From: Rubrivivax sp. A210
GTDB taxonomy: Bacteria; Pseudomonadota; Gammaproteobacteria; Burkholderiales; Burkholderiaceae_C
Assembly: GCF_904426505.1 (NCBI RefSeq)
Contig: NZ_CAJGBN010000067.1
Location: 177,070-241,069 of the forward strand
Length of the DNA: 64,000 nt
Reading direction: 5' to 3'
Position 1 is the stretch's first letter. The number at the start of each line of letters is the position of its first letter. Below the pieces are notes generated by a model. That model had not been told where the DNA came from. It ran no database searches and was given only the letters and a program-made list of their open reading frames with translations. Below, piece by piece: positions 8,120 through 17,794 of the stretch. The translations under genes were made by a program, and so were the position numbers.

Positions 8120-9010
8120 TCAGTTCCTGGTTGAAAGGGACGCCATGATGCCAGCCCAGGCCGCCACCGCCGCCGCCAACCATTCGGCCTGTGTTGCCGC
8201 CTCCAGCATCGGCAGGCCCAGCACCGCCCCCGCCGCCTGCAGTGCAGCCCGCGGATCCTCAAGGTCCAGCGCCTCGGCGCCGTTCTGCTTGCTGAGCTTG
8301 TGGCCGTCGGCGGCGTACACCAGCGGCGTGTGCAGGTAGGCCGGCGTGGCCAGGTTGAGGGCGCGCTGCAGCAGGATCTGGCGCGCCGTGTTGTCGGCCA
8401 GGTCCTCGCCGCGCACGACATGGCTGATGGCCTGGGCGGCGTCGTCCACCACCACGGCCAGCTGGTAGGCCCAGAGGCCATCGGCGCGCCTGAGCACGAA
8501 GTCGCCGACCTCGGCGCCCACGTCCTGGCGCTGGGCGCCCAGGCGGCGGTCGTGCCAGTCCACCACGCCCTCGGCGCGCAGGCGCAAGGCGCGCGCCGGC
8601 CGGCCCTGCAGGCCGTTGCGGCAGGTGCCGGGATAGATGCGCTCGCCAAAGCGCTGATGAGCGATGCCGTGCGCTGCCCAGGCGGCCTCGATGTTGCTGC
8701 GCGAGCAGGCACAGGGATAGGCGGCGCCGCGCTCGACCAGGGCCTGCAATGCAGCCGCATAGGCGTCGCCGCGCGCCGACTGCCAGCAGGGCGGCTCGTC
8801 CGGATGCAGGCCGCAGGCCGCGAGCTGGCCCAGGATCAGGCCGTCCATGCCGGCCAGGCAGCGCGGGCTGTCGACATCCTCGATACGCACCAGCCAGGCG
8901 CCGCCATGGGCGCGCGCATCCAGCCAGCTGGCCAACGCCGCCACCAGCGAGCCGGCGTGCAGCGGGCCGGTGGGCGAAGGCGCAAAGCGGCCACGGTAGG
9001 GCGATGCCAT
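8120..9010 (-). CDS. gluQ: Glutamyl-Q tRNA(Asp) synthetase
   Basis: Paralogue of the catalytic core of glutamyl-tRNA synthetase that attaches glutamate to queuosine at position 34 of tRNA-Asp. The 296-residue protein has the class I signatures: RFAPSPTGPLHAGSL (HIGH-type) at the N-terminus and HKLSKQNG (KMSKS-type) near residue 240. It also has the GluQ zinc site CAC...YPGTC. It ends soon after the KMSKS loop and lacks the anticodon-binding domain of GltX, which identifies the GluQ family. Start ATG 9010 is chosen because MASPYRGRFAPSPTG matches family length; an upstream in-frame start would run into the LysR gene. Confidence 0.94.
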   Translation of the reverse strand: MASPYRGRFAPSPTGPLHAGSLVAALASWLDARAHGGAWLVRIEDVDSPRCLAGMDGLILGQLAACGLHPDEPPCWQSARGDAYAAALQALVERGAAYPCACSRSNIEAAWAAHGIAHQRFGERIYPGTCRNGLQGRPARALRLRAEGVVDWHDRRLGAQRQDVGAEVGDFVLRRADGLWAYQLAVVVDDAAQAISHVVRGEDLADNTARQILLQRALNLATPAYLHTPLVYAADGHKLSKQNGAEALDLEDPRAALQAAGAVLGLPMLEAATQAEWLAAAVAAWAGIMASLSTRN

Positions 9011-9027
9011 CGGCGGCGGAGTCGGCC

Positions 9028-10020
9028 TCACATCAGCCGGCCGGCATGGCGCTCCAGCAGCGCACGCCGCGTCGTCGGGCTTTCCAGCTGGGCCAGCCAC
9101 CACTGCAGCGCGCGGCCCAGGCCCAGGGCCCCGCGCTCGGCCCGCCAGGCGTAGTGGAAAGTGCCGGTGTGGACGCCGCGCGCCGTCTCCTTGGCCACCA
9201 GGTGGCCGGCCTCGAGGTGCGGCCGTGCCAGCGGCTCGGGCACATAGCCGCAGCCCAGGCAGCGCAGCAGGGCCTCGAGCTTGGCGCGCATGCTCGATAC
9301 CGTGAGCACGTCCTGGCCGGGCAGCAGGTTGATCGTCATCGGCGCCATGCGCTGGGCCGAATCGGCCACCGCGATGGCACGGTGGTGGACCAGCACGTCG
9401 TCGGTCAGCGGACCTTCCAGCGCGGCCAGCGGGTGGTGCGGCGCGACGCAGTACACGAAGGCGATAGGCCCCAGCGGGCGCAGCTCGATGCCGCCCGGGT
9501 TGGGGTGCAGGCCCGAGACGCCGATGGCGAGGTCGACCTGGCCCGACACCAGGGCCTCCCAGGTGCCGGTGAGCACCTCGCTGCGCAGACGCAGGCGCGT
9601 CGCCGGGCCTTCGTCGCTGCCCTCGCCGGGGCGGCCCTCGCGGGGTTCGCGGATTTCGCAGAAAGCCTGCACCAGCTCGAACAGCGTCGGCACCGAGATC
9701 AGGTCTTCGGCGGCGATGGCCAGCTGCGGTTCCCAGCCGTGGGCAACGCGGCGCACACGGTTGGCCACCGCCGACATCTCCTGCAGCAGGCGCCGGCCTT
9801 CGCTCAGCAGTTCGGTGCCGGCGGCGGTGAGCTGAGCCTGGCGCGAGCTGCGATCGAACAGCAGCACGTCGAGCGCGTCCTCGAGCTGGCGCACGCTGTA
9901 GGTGAGGGCCGACGGCACCTTGCCGAGTTCGCGCGCCGCCGCGGCAAAGCTGCCGGTGCGGGCGATGGCGTCCATCATCGCCAGGGCGTCGGGGGTGAGG
10001 GATTGGCGGGCCTTGGGCAT
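9028..10020 (-). CDS. LysR-family transcriptional regulator
   Basis: DNA-binding regulator of 330 residues. The N-terminal winged helix-turn-helix is clear (LTPDALAMMDAIARTGSFAAAARELGKVPSALTYSVRQLEDAL, then LFDRSSRQAQLTAAG), followed by a substrate-binding-like effector domain. It is divergent from the pirin gene with a 92-base gap between starts, the usual arrangement for a LysR protein controlling its neighbour, so pirin and flavodoxin are the expected targets. The effector is unknown. It starts with ATG 10020 behind a leaderless-type promoter box. Confidence 0.93.
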   Translation of the reverse strand: MPKARQSLTPDALAMMDAIARTGSFAAAARELGKVPSALTYSVRQLEDALDVLLFDRSSRQAQLTAAGTELLSEGRRLLQEMSAVANRVRRVAHGWEPQLAIAAEDLISVPTLFELVQAFCEIREPREGRPGEGSDEGPATRLRLRSEVLTGTWEALVSGQVDLAIGVSGLHPNPGGIELRPLGPIAFVYCVAPHHPLAALEGPLTDDVLVHHRAIAVADSAQRMAPMTINLLPGQDVLTVSSMRAKLEALLRCLGCGYVPEPLARPHLEAGHLVAKETARGVHTGTFHYAWRAERGALGLGRALQWWLAQLESPTTRRALLERHAGRLM

Positions 10021-10026
10021 GGGTTC

Positions 10027-10032
10027 ATCTTA
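10027..10032 (-). promoter_or_regulatory. -10-like box of the LysR gene
   Basis: On the minus strand TAAGAT lies six bases before the ATG of the LysR gene, without a Shine-Dalgarno sequence. This fits a leaderless autoregulated transcript. The divergent pirin promoter (TAGACT near 10083) occupies the other side of the same 92-base gap. Confidence 0.45.
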
Positions 10033-10082
10033 TTTGAATCCGCCCTTCAACAGCGCCCGCCCCCGCGCCCGGGCCCGGCTCC

Positions 10083-10105
10083 TAGACTGGCCGCCATGCC
10101 AGGAG
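10083..10105 (+). promoter_or_regulatory. -10-like box and ribosome-binding site of pirin
   Basis: TAGACT at 10083-10088 is followed by a good Shine-Dalgarno AGGAG at 10101-10105, seven bases before the ATG at 10113. The presence of a real ribosome-binding site contrasts with the leaderless layout of the divergent LysR gene. Confidence 0.45.
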
Positions 10106-10112
10106 CCCCCCA

Positions 10113-10844
<732 letters not shown>

Positions 10845-10884
10845 ACCCGATTCTTTCCCCCACCCGACCCACCCAGGAGTCCCC

Positions 10885-11436
10885 ATGAGCAAGATCGTCA
10901 TCGTCTACCACAGCGGCTACGGCCACACCAAGAAGGTTGCCGAGGCCGTGGCCGAAGGCAGCGGCGGCACGCTGCTGGCCATCGACGCCGAAGGCAACCT
11001 GCCCGAAGGCGGCTGGGAGCAGCTGGCCGCGGCCAACGCCATCGTCTTCGGCAGCCCCACCTACATGGGCAGCGTGAGCTGGCAGTTCAAGAAGTTCGCC
11101 GACGCCTCCAGCAAGCCCTGGTACGGCCAGCAGTGGAAGAACAAGCTCGCCGCCGCCTTCACCAATTCGGCCAGCATGAACGGCGACAAGCTGTCGACCC
11201 TGCACTACCTGTTCACGCTGAGCCAGCAGCACAGCATGTACTGGGTCGGCACCGGCATGATGCCCAGCAACAGCAAGGCTGCCACGCGCAACGACATCAA
11301 CTACGTCGCCTCGTCGTCGGGCCTGATGACCTCCACCCCCTCGGACGCCTCGGCCGACGAAATGGTGCCGGGCGACATCGCCACCGCCAAGGCCTTCGGC
11401 CAGCGCGTGGCCGAAGCCGCCAAGCGTTTCGCCTAA
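10885..11436 (+). CDS. Flavodoxin-fold NAD(P)H:quinone/FMN reductase-like protein
   Basis: Cytoplasmic flavodoxin-fold protein of 183 residues expected to bind FMN through the phosphate loop YHSGYGHTKKVAEAV (residues 8-22) and the SPTYMGSVSWQFKKF segment. It resembles WrbA-type and related NADPH-dependent FMN reductases, which reduce quinones by two electrons. AGGAG lies five bases before the ATG. The stop codon overlaps that of the convergent MetE-like gene by four bases. The pirin partner suggests a shared redox or aromatic-compound stress role, which is inference. Confidence 0.9.
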   Translation: MSKIVIVYHSGYGHTKKVAEAVAEGSGGTLLAIDAEGNLPEGGWEQLAAANAIVFGSPTYMGSVSWQFKKFADASSKPWYGQQWKNKLAAAFTNSASMNGDKLSTLHYLFTLSQQHSMYWVGTGMMPSNSKAATRNDINYVASSSGLMTSTPSDASADEMVPGDIATAKAFGQRVAEAAKRFA

Positions 11437-12458
11437 GAGGTACCCAGACGCTGCCGCGCCAAGGCCGCCCCGGCGGCCAGCGCGCGCAGCTTGGCCTCGG
11501 CCACGGCCCGGCTCATGGGCGCCAGGCCGCAGTTGGTACACGCGATGAGGCGGTGGCGCGGCACGAACTGCAGCGCGCGGGCGATGGTGTCGGCCACTTC
11601 CTCGGCCGTCTCTATCGCGTCGCTGGCGACGTCGATCACGCCCACCATCACATCCTTGCCGGCCAAAAGCGCCATCAACTCGGGCGGCACATGCGAGTGG
11701 ATGCACTCCAGGCTGACCTGCTGGATGCTGCTCGCAGCCAGCGCTGGAAACACCTTCTCGTACTGGCGCCACTCCTCGCCCAGAGTCTGCTTCCAGTCGA
11801 GATTGGCCTTGATGCCGTAGCCGTAGCAGATGTGGACGGCTGTCGTACACGTAAGGCCGCGCGCCGCGCGTTCCAGCGCCTGCACGCCCCAGCTGGCGGC
11901 CTCGTCGAGGTAGACATTGAAGGCCGGCTCGTCGAACTGCACGACGTCGATGCCGTCAGCCTGCAGCGCCAGCGCCTCCTGGTTGAGCAACTCGGCAAAG
12001 GCATGGGCCATTGCGACGCGGTCGCCGTAATGACGGTCGGCCACGGTGTCGACGATGGTCATGGGCCCGGGCAGCGTGAACTTGGTGCGGCGTTGCGTAT
12101 GGGCGCGCAGGAAGCGCGCCTCGGCCTCATGCACGCGGCCCTTGAGGCGCAGCGGCGCCACGACCTGGGGCACCATGGCCTTGTAGCGGTCGTTGCGTAT
12201 GCCCATCTCGACCTTGTGCTCGAAGTCGATGCCCTCGACCTGCTCGAGGAAGCCGTGGACGAAATGCTGGCGGCTCTGCTCACCGTCGCCGATGACGGTG
12301 AGCCCGGCGTCTTCCTGGGCCTTGATCCACACCAGCGTGGCATCGAGCTTGGCCTGGTTCAACTCGGGCCCGCTGCTGCGCCATTGCGGCCAGAGCTTTT
12401 CGGTCTCGGCCAGCCAGGAAGGCTTGGGCAGGCTGCCGGCGATGGCGGTATCGAACAT
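11433..12458 (-). CDS. Core-MetE-type cobalamin-independent methionine synthase
   Basis: Zinc-dependent methyltransferase of 341 residues equivalent to only the C-terminal catalytic half of MetE. Zinc and catalytic signatures are visible: an N-terminal FDTAIAGSLPKP; DVVQFDEPAFN; TAVHICYGYG (His-x-Cys ligands); VSLECIHSH; and the final Cys in ACTNCGLAPM. Full MetE uses 5-methyltetrahydrofolate-triglutamate. Short forms lack the N-terminal folate-binding half and their methyl donor is often different or unknown. A strong AGGAG lies six bases before the ATG. The stop is overlapped tail-to-tail by the flavodoxin gene. Alternatives are a betaine- or methylcobalamin-linked enzyme. Confidence 0.87.
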   Translation of the reverse strand: MFDTAIAGSLPKPSWLAETEKLWPQWRSSGPELNQAKLDATLVWIKAQEDAGLTVIGDGEQSRQHFVHGFLEQVEGIDFEHKVEMGIRNDRYKAMVPQVVAPLRLKGRVHEAEARFLRAHTQRRTKFTLPGPMTIVDTVADRHYGDRVAMAHAFAELLNQEALALQADGIDVVQFDEPAFNVYLDEAASWGVQALERAARGLTCTTAVHICYGYGIKANLDWKQTLGEEWRQYEKVFPALAASSIQQVSLECIHSHVPPELMALLAGKDVMVGVIDVASDAIETAEEVADTIARALQFVPRHRLIACTNCGLAPMSRAVAEAKLRALAAGAALARQRLGTS

Positions 12459-12583
12459 GGCGGTCTCCTTGATCGGCGACGAGGTTAACCCAAGGGCGCC
12501 GGGCTTCGTCCCCGGACCGACCCGCTTGGCGCCGCGGCGCGCGGCACTCGTCGCAGGCGGCTGCGGGCGGCCGCGGCAGGCGC

Positions 12584-12589
12584 TAGGCT
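12584..12589 (+). promoter_or_regulatory. -10-like box of the LytS-type kinase gene
   Basis: TAGGCT lies seven bases before the ATG at 12597 with no Shine-Dalgarno sequence, another leaderless candidate. The remainder of the 138-base divergent gap with the MetE-like gene shows no further recognisable site. Confidence 0.35.
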
Positions 12590-12596
12590 GTTGTCC

Positions 12597-13895
12597 ATGA
12601 CCGCCGCCGCACCCGCCGTTGTACCCGCCCCAGCCCCCGCCGATCTCGACACCCCCTTGCCGGCCGAGATCGTCGGCAGCAGCCAAGGCTGGTTCACGCG
12701 CTACCGCGCCTACCCGGTGTTCAGCCGGCCGTGGGTGAGCGGACGCCAGCGCGTGCTGGGCAGCATGCTGGCGATGGCCCTGCTGTCCACCGGCGGGCCG
12801 CTGCTGCTGAAAGAGGGCGAAGACCTGCCCTGGGGCGGCATCGTCCATATCTCGGTGCAGCTGGCGCTGCCGCTGCTGCTGGGCCCCTGGCTGGGCTGGC
12901 TGGTGCGGCGGCGTGGCTGGCCGGCGCGGCGCGAGTGGCTGGCCCTGGTGGCCGTGGTGGCCGGCGTCATCATGACCATGCTGGTCTTCCATGCCATGCT
13001 GGCCGAGCCCGTCAAGCAGGCCATCGCCCAGGCCACCGGCCAGGTCGACGAGAAGGGGCAGCGCAAGCGCATCATGCTTTCGGTCGGCATGATGATCAGC
13101 CGCCCGGGCGAGCCCCCACCGCCGCCCCTGGCCGAGCCCGGCCCGCTGCCGCCCGAGGTGAAGATCATGAACACGCTGACCAGCGTCTTCCTCAGCTTCG
13201 CCCTGGCCGGCGGCTTTGCGCTGTGGGGCTGGCGGCGCGAGCAGGCGGGCCTGGCCGCCCTGGCGCAGGCGCGTGCGCTGCAGCAGGCGCTGGCCTCGCG
13301 GCGCGAGGCCGAGCTGCGCCTGTCGGTGCTGGCGGCCCAGGTGGAGCCGCACTTCCTGTTCAACACCCTGGCCGGCGTGCGCAGCGCCATCACCAGCGAT
13401 CCGCAGCGCGCCAGCGAGATGGTCGACCGCCTGGTCGACTATCTGCGCGCCGCCATCCCGCGCCTGCGCGCCGACGGCGGCGCCCAGGCCACGCTGGGCG
13501 ACCAGATCGAGATCGTGCGCGCCTACCTGGGCCTGATGGCCTCGCGCATGCCGCGCCTGAGCTACGAGATTGCCGCGCCGCCCGAGCTGCTGGCGGCACC
13601 ATTTCCGCCGCTGATGCTGATCTCGCTGGCCGAAAACGCCGTCAAACACGGCGCTGAACCCAAGATGGGCCCGGTGCGCATCACGGTGGCGGCGCGCCTT
13701 GCCGTCGACGGCCGGCTGGCGGTGACGGTGGCCGACAATGGCGCCGGCTTCGGCGCCTCGGCCGGCGGCAGCGGCCTGGGCCTGGCCAATATCCGCGAGC
13801 GCCTGCAGCAGATGTACCAGGGCCGCGCCGGCCTGGCCTTGAAGGCCGGGGCCGCGGGCGGGGTCGAGGCCACGCTGAGCCTGCCGCTGGAGTGA
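12597..13895 (+). CDS. LytS-family sensor histidine kinase
   Basis: Membrane sensor kinase of 432 residues. Hydrophobic segments near residues 55-75, 78-100, 118-140 and 195-215 form a four-helix membrane domain with a Pro-rich stretch (PGEPPPPPLAEPGPLPPE) before the last helix. A coiled coil then leads to the His_kinase domain: QVEPHFLFNTL carries the phosphorylated histidine, followed by the HATPase motifs SLAENAVKHGAE, DNGAGFG and GSGLGLANIRERL. It is paired with a LytTR response regulator three bases downstream. Such pairs often sense envelope state or small metabolites; the ligand here is unknown. Confidence 0.93.
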   Translation: MTAAAPAVVPAPAPADLDTPLPAEIVGSSQGWFTRYRAYPVFSRPWVSGRQRVLGSMLAMALLSTGGPLLLKEGEDLPWGGIVHISVQLALPLLLGPWLGWLVRRRGWPARREWLALVAVVAGVIMTMLVFHAMLAEPVKQAIAQATGQVDEKGQRKRIMLSVGMMISRPGEPPPPPLAEPGPLPPEVKIMNTLTSVFLSFALAGGFALWGWRREQAGLAALAQARALQQALASRREAELRLSVLAAQVEPHFLFNTLAGVRSAITSDPQRASEMVDRLVDYLRAAIPRLRADGGAQATLGDQIEIVRAYLGLMASRMPRLSYEIAAPPELLAAPFPPLMLISLAENAVKHGAEPKMGPVRITVAARLAVDGRLAVTVADNGAGFGASAGGSGLGLANIRERLQQMYQGRAGLALKAGAAGGVEATLSLPLE

Positions 13896-13898
13896 TGC

Positions 13899-14690
13899 AT
13901 GAACGCGAAGCCACCCACCGTCCCGACCGCCCTCATTGCCGACGATGAAGACCTGCCGCGTGCCGACCTGCGCCGCATGCTGGCGCAGGCCTGGCCGGGC
14001 TTGCAGATCGTGGCCGAATGCGAGCACGGCCCGGCCGCCGTGGAGGCCATCCAGGCACTGCAGCCCGACATCGCCTTCCTCGACATCCGCATGCCGGGCG
14101 CGAGCGGCCTTGAGGTGGCACGCGCCGCCAGCGGGCGCTGCCACACCGTCTTCACCACCGCCTATGACAGCCACGCCGTGGCCGCCTTCGAGGCCGGCGC
14201 GGTGGACTACCTGCTCAAGCCCATCGCCGCAGCCCGCCTGGCGCAGACGGTGGCGCGGCTGCGCGAGCGCCTGGCCGGCAACGGCGCGGCGCCCGACCTC
14301 GATGAACTTGTGGGCCGCCTGTCGCAGCGCCTGCAGCCGCGCGGGCCACGCGATGAGGCGGCGCCGCGCCTGCGCTGGCTGAGCGCCAGCGTGGGCGACA
14401 CGATCAAGATGTTCAGCATCGACGAGGTGCTGTTCTTCCAGAGCGACGAGAAGTACACCCGCGTCGTCACCGCTGTCGACGAGGCCCATGTGCGCAAGCC
14501 GCTGCGCGAGATTGCCGACGGCCTCGACCCCGAGGCCTTCTGGCAGGTACACCGTGGCGTCGTCGTGCGCGCCGCCGCTATCGCACGCGCGCAGCGCGAT
14601 GAACTGGGCCGCATCACCCTGCACCTCAAGCAGCACCCCGAGAAGCTGCAGGTGAGCCAGGCCTGGGCCTGGCGCTTCAAGCCGATGTGA
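13899..14690 (+). CDS. LytR/AlgR-family response regulator (REC-LytTR)
   Basis: Partner of the upstream kinase, 263 residues. The receiver domain has the acidic pocket (IADDEDLP), the phospho-acceptor Asp in FLDIRMPG, the Thr/Ser switch VFTTAYDSHAV and the Lys in DYLLKPI. The C-terminal LytTR DNA-binding domain follows (VGDTIKMFSIDEVLFFQSDEKY, then EAFWQVHRGVVVRAAAI). It starts three bases after the kinase stop. Its TGA stop is directly abutted by the stop codon of the convergent dcp gene, forming the palindrome TGATCA. Confidence 0.94.
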   Translation: MNAKPPTVPTALIADDEDLPRADLRRMLAQAWPGLQIVAECEHGPAAVEAIQALQPDIAFLDIRMPGASGLEVARAASGRCHTVFTTAYDSHAVAAFEAGAVDYLLKPIAAARLAQTVARLRERLAGNGAAPDLDELVGRLSQRLQPRGPRDEAAPRLRWLSASVGDTIKMFSIDEVLFFQSDEKYTRVVTAVDEAHVRKPLREIADGLDPEAFWQVHRGVVVRAAAIARAQRDELGRITLHLKQHPEKLQVSQAWAWRFKPM

Positions 14691-16757
14691 TCAGGCCGGC
14701 TCGGCCAGCAGGCCGCGCTTCCTGAGCAGCGGCTGTACGGTGGCGGCGCGGCCACGGAAGGCGGCATAGGCGGCGCGCGGCTCGGCGCTGTTGCCAGCGC
14801 CGTAGACATGGCGTCGCAGGCGCGCGGCCGTGGCCGCATCGAAGGGGCTGCCGGCCTCGACGAAGGCGTCGTAGCCGTCGGCATCCAGCACCTCGGCCCA
14901 GAGGTAGACGTAGTAGCCGGCGGCATAGCCGGCGCTGCTGAAGAGGTGCTGGAAATGCACCAGCCGGTGGTTGAGCCCCACGCCCGGCGGCAGGCCCTGC
15001 TCGCGCAGCAGCTCGGACTCGAAGGCGCAGAGGTCGGCCGGCGGCTCGGCGTCGGGCAGTGCGTGTACGGCGAGGTCGACGATGGCGCTGGCGCAGTAGC
15101 GCACGGTCTCGTAGCCCTGGTTGAACTGGCGCGCACGCTGCAGGCGCGCGATCAGTTCGTCGGGGATGGGCTCGCCCGTGTGGCAATGGCGGGCATGGCG
15201 GCGCAGCACCTCGGGCTCGGTGATCCAGTGCTCGAAGAGCTGGCTGGGCAACTCGACGAAATCGCGCAGCACCTGCGTGCCCGAGAGCCGCCCATAGGTG
15301 ACGTTGGACAACAGCCCATGCAGGCCATGGCCAAACTCGTGGAACAGCGTGCGCGCGTCGTCCAGCGACAGCAGCGTGGGCGCCTCTGGCCCGCCCTTGG
15401 CGAAATTGTTGTTGTTCAGGATCACCGGCAGCTGGCCCGCGGCACCGGCCTGGGCCGGGTTGCGGTGCTGCCAGCGCAGCGCGCTCATCCAGGCACCGCT
15501 GCGCTTGTTGGGGCGGGCGTAGTTGTCCTGCAGGAAAACGCCGATCAGGCGCCCGTTCTCGCTCACCTCGTAGGCCTTGACGTCGGGGTGGTAGACCGGC
15601 AGGTCGGCGCGGTGCGCGAAGCTCAGGCCGAAGAGTCGGCCTGCGCAGTCGAAGGCGGCCTCGACCACGCGCTCGAGCGGGAAATACGGCTTGACCTCGG
15701 CGTCGTCGAGGGCGTAGCGCTCGCGCCTCACCTTCTCGGCCCAGAAGCGCCAGTCCCAGGGCTCGATGGACGTTGCGCCTTCACCCTCGGCGCGCATCTG
15801 CTCGCGCAGCGCCTGCTCCTCGCGCGCCACCGCCGCCAGTGCCCGCGGCCACACCTCATCCAGCAGCTGCTGCACCGCGCCGCGCGTGCCGGCCATGGTG
15901 TCTTCCAGCGCGTAGTCGGCATAGCAGGCGTGGCCGTGCAGCGCCGCCTGCTCGCGGCGCAGGCGCAGGATGTCGCGGGCGATCTCGCGGTTGTCCTGGG
16001 CGCCGGCGTGTTCGCCGCGGCTGGTCCAGGCGCGCCAGGCCTGCTCGCGCAGGTCACGCCGCGTCGAGTAACTCAGGAAGGGCACGATGAGCGAGCGCGA
16101 CAGCGTCACCACATGGCCGGCCAGGCCGCGGTCGGCGGCGGCCTGGCGGGCGCTGGCGCGCACGAAGTCGGGCAGGCCGGCGAGATCGGCTTCGGCGGCC
16201 AGCGCCAGCGTCCATGCCGATTCGGCCTGCAGCACGTTCTGGGCAAAGCGCGTCATCAGCCGCGCCAGCTCTTCCATCAGCTGCGCCATGCGCTCGCGCG
16301 CCGCAGGCGCGAGGCGGGCACCGGCACGCACGAAGTCCAGGTACACGCGGTCCAGCATGCGCTGCGCCTCGGCGTCCAGGCCCAGGGCGTCGCGGCGCGC
16401 GTGCAGATCGGCGATGCGCGCGAACAGCGCCATGTCGTTGTAGACGGCGCTGTGGTGGGCCGCCATCGGCCCGGCCATGGCCCGCTGCACCGCCTGCAGC
16501 TCGGGGCTGGTGGCCGAGGCCGTGAGGTTGTAGAAGACCGCGGCCACGCGCTCGAGCAGTGCGCCGCCGCGGTCGAAGGCGGCCACAGTGTTGGCAAATC
16601 CCGCCGGCGCGGCCTGGTTGGCAATGGCCGCCAGCTCGTCGCGGTGGCGGCGCATGGCCTCCTGCAGCGCCGCCTCAAAGTGCTCGGCACGCAGCGCCGC
16701 GTAGGGCGGCAGGCCGTGGGGGGCGGTCCAGTCTTGCAGCAGCGGATTCCCGGGCAT
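14691..16757 (-). CDS. dcp: M3-family zinc metallopeptidase, peptidyl-dipeptidase Dcp
   Basis: Thimet-type zinc peptidase of 688 residues that degrades oligopeptides, releasing C-terminal dipeptides in the Dcp branch. The zinc site is LFHEFGHGLHGLL with the distal Glu in the following helix. PWDWRFWAEKVRRERYALDDAEVKPYF and YAAGYYVYLWAEVLDADGY match Dcp better than oligopeptidase A (PrlC). ATG 16757 is preferred over one five codons upstream because AGGAGG lies six bases before it. That ribosome-binding site overlaps the stop codon of the preceding coiled-coil gene, so the two are coupled. No signal peptide is seen, so it acts in the cytoplasm. Confidence 0.93.
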   Translation of the reverse strand: MPGNPLLQDWTAPHGLPPYAALRAEHFEAALQEAMRRHRDELAAIANQAAPAGFANTVAAFDRGGALLERVAAVFYNLTASATSPELQAVQRAMAGPMAAHHSAVYNDMALFARIADLHARRDALGLDAEAQRMLDRVYLDFVRAGARLAPAARERMAQLMEELARLMTRFAQNVLQAESAWTLALAAEADLAGLPDFVRASARQAAADRGLAGHVVTLSRSLIVPFLSYSTRRDLREQAWRAWTSRGEHAGAQDNREIARDILRLRREQAALHGHACYADYALEDTMAGTRGAVQQLLDEVWPRALAAVAREEQALREQMRAEGEGATSIEPWDWRFWAEKVRRERYALDDAEVKPYFPLERVVEAAFDCAGRLFGLSFAHRADLPVYHPDVKAYEVSENGRLIGVFLQDNYARPNKRSGAWMSALRWQHRNPAQAGAAGQLPVILNNNNFAKGGPEAPTLLSLDDARTLFHEFGHGLHGLLSNVTYGRLSGTQVLRDFVELPSQLFEHWITEPEVLRRHARHCHTGEPIPDELIARLQRARQFNQGYETVRYCASAIVDLAVHALPDAEPPADLCAFESELLREQGLPPGVGLNHRLVHFQHLFSSAGYAAGYYVYLWAEVLDADGYDAFVEAGSPFDAATAARLRRHVYGAGNSAEPRAAYAAFRGRAATVQPLLRKRGLLAEPA

Positions 16758-16768
16758 GGCGGCCTCCT

Positions 16769-17551
16769 TCACTTGCCGCGGCGGATGGCGGTTTCGTCGT
16801 CTTCGCGGTAGCGGCGGTCGGCGCAGGCCGCCACCCAGCTCTTGCGCTCGCCATCGAAGCCGGCAGCCTTGTCGTTGAGGCCCTGATTGCGCGCGTTCCA
16901 GTCGTTGATGCGCGCGTCCACGGCCTGGGCCTTGGCGTTGTAGGCGCGCACCGTGGCCTCGGCCTCGGCGCCCAGGCGGGTGCGCTCGGCCTCGAGCTCG
17001 CCGCGCTGCTTCTCGATCACATCGCGCTCCTGATTGAGCTGCTTGCGCTGGCGCTCGACCGAAGGCGTGTTGCGCGTGTCCTCGTTGAGCGCCTTGACGC
17101 TCTCGTTCCAGGCCTGCACGCGCGTGGCAAAGGCCTTGAAGCGCTCGCCCAATTCGTCGATCTTCTGGCGTGATGCGTCGACCGGGGCGCGCTCGGCACG
17201 CACCGTCTCCTGCTCGGCCTTGATGCTGGCCATCTCGCGGTTGAGCGCCTCGCGCTGGCCGTCGATCTCGTCCAGCCCCTTGCGCAGCGCCTCATCCTGC
17301 TGCAGGCAGGCGCGCAGCTCGTCGCGCGTGAGCAGCGGGCCGCTGCCGCCGGCACCGAAGCTGCTGGTCTTGCCTTCGGCCGCAGCGCTGGCCGCCACCG
17401 GGGCGGGCTTGGCGGCGGCCGGCTTGGCCGGGGCGGGCTTGGCCGCCGCGGCCGGCTTGGGCGCCGGCTTGGCGGGTGCCGCGGTCTGCGCCGCCAGCGG
17501 CAGCGCCGCGCCGAGACAGGCCACGGCCAGCAGGAGGTTCTTCAACTTCAT
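16769..17551 (-). CDS. Exported coiled-coil protein of unknown function
   Basis: I do not recognise a named family. The 260-residue product begins with a typical signal peptide (MKLKNLLLAVACLGAALPLAAQ), followed by a low-complexity Ala/Pro/Lys linker to about residue 55. A long charged segment predicted to be coiled coil then runs from about 75 to 225, with heptad-like Glu/Arg/Leu repeats such as QREALNREMASIKAEQETV. It is probably periplasmic. ATG 17551 is preferred to the one at 17557 because an AAGG motif lies six bases upstream. The gene precedes dcp, which overlaps its end regulatorily, but a functional link to peptide turnover is only suggested by position. Confidence 0.8.
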   Translation of the reverse strand: MKLKNLLLAVACLGAALPLAAQTAAPAKPAPKPAAAAKPAPAKPAAAKPAPVAASAAAEGKTSSFGAGGSGPLLTRDELRACLQQDEALRKGLDEIDGQREALNREMASIKAEQETVRAERAPVDASRQKIDELGERFKAFATRVQAWNESVKALNEDTRNTPSVERQRKQLNQERDVIEKQRGELEAERTRLGAEAEATVRAYNAKAQAVDARINDWNARNQGLNDKAAGFDGERKSWVAACADRRYREDDETAIRRGK

Positions 17552-17794
17552 CGTCATCCTTGTGGAGGCGCCAGGCCGGCGCCGGCAAAACGGGAATCAT
17601 GCCACCGGGCCCTGCCGCCCCGACCGCGGGCGAACCCGCCGCCCGTTCCATGCCCCATCCATGCCGCATCCTTGCCGCACCCGGGGCCATGGCACCCGGC
17701 CACGGTGGCGCGGCCTCTGTGGCACAGTGCCCGGCTTTGCCACCGGCACGACCATGACCCCCACCCACCAGCCCATCGACGGGCGCCCGACCTG

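Noticed and set aside
12459..14636. N-terminal extension of the MetE-like frame up to 14636
   Set aside because: It runs antisense through the LytS and LytR genes. The MetE-like product begins at a good ribosome-binding site at 12458 and matches family length without it.
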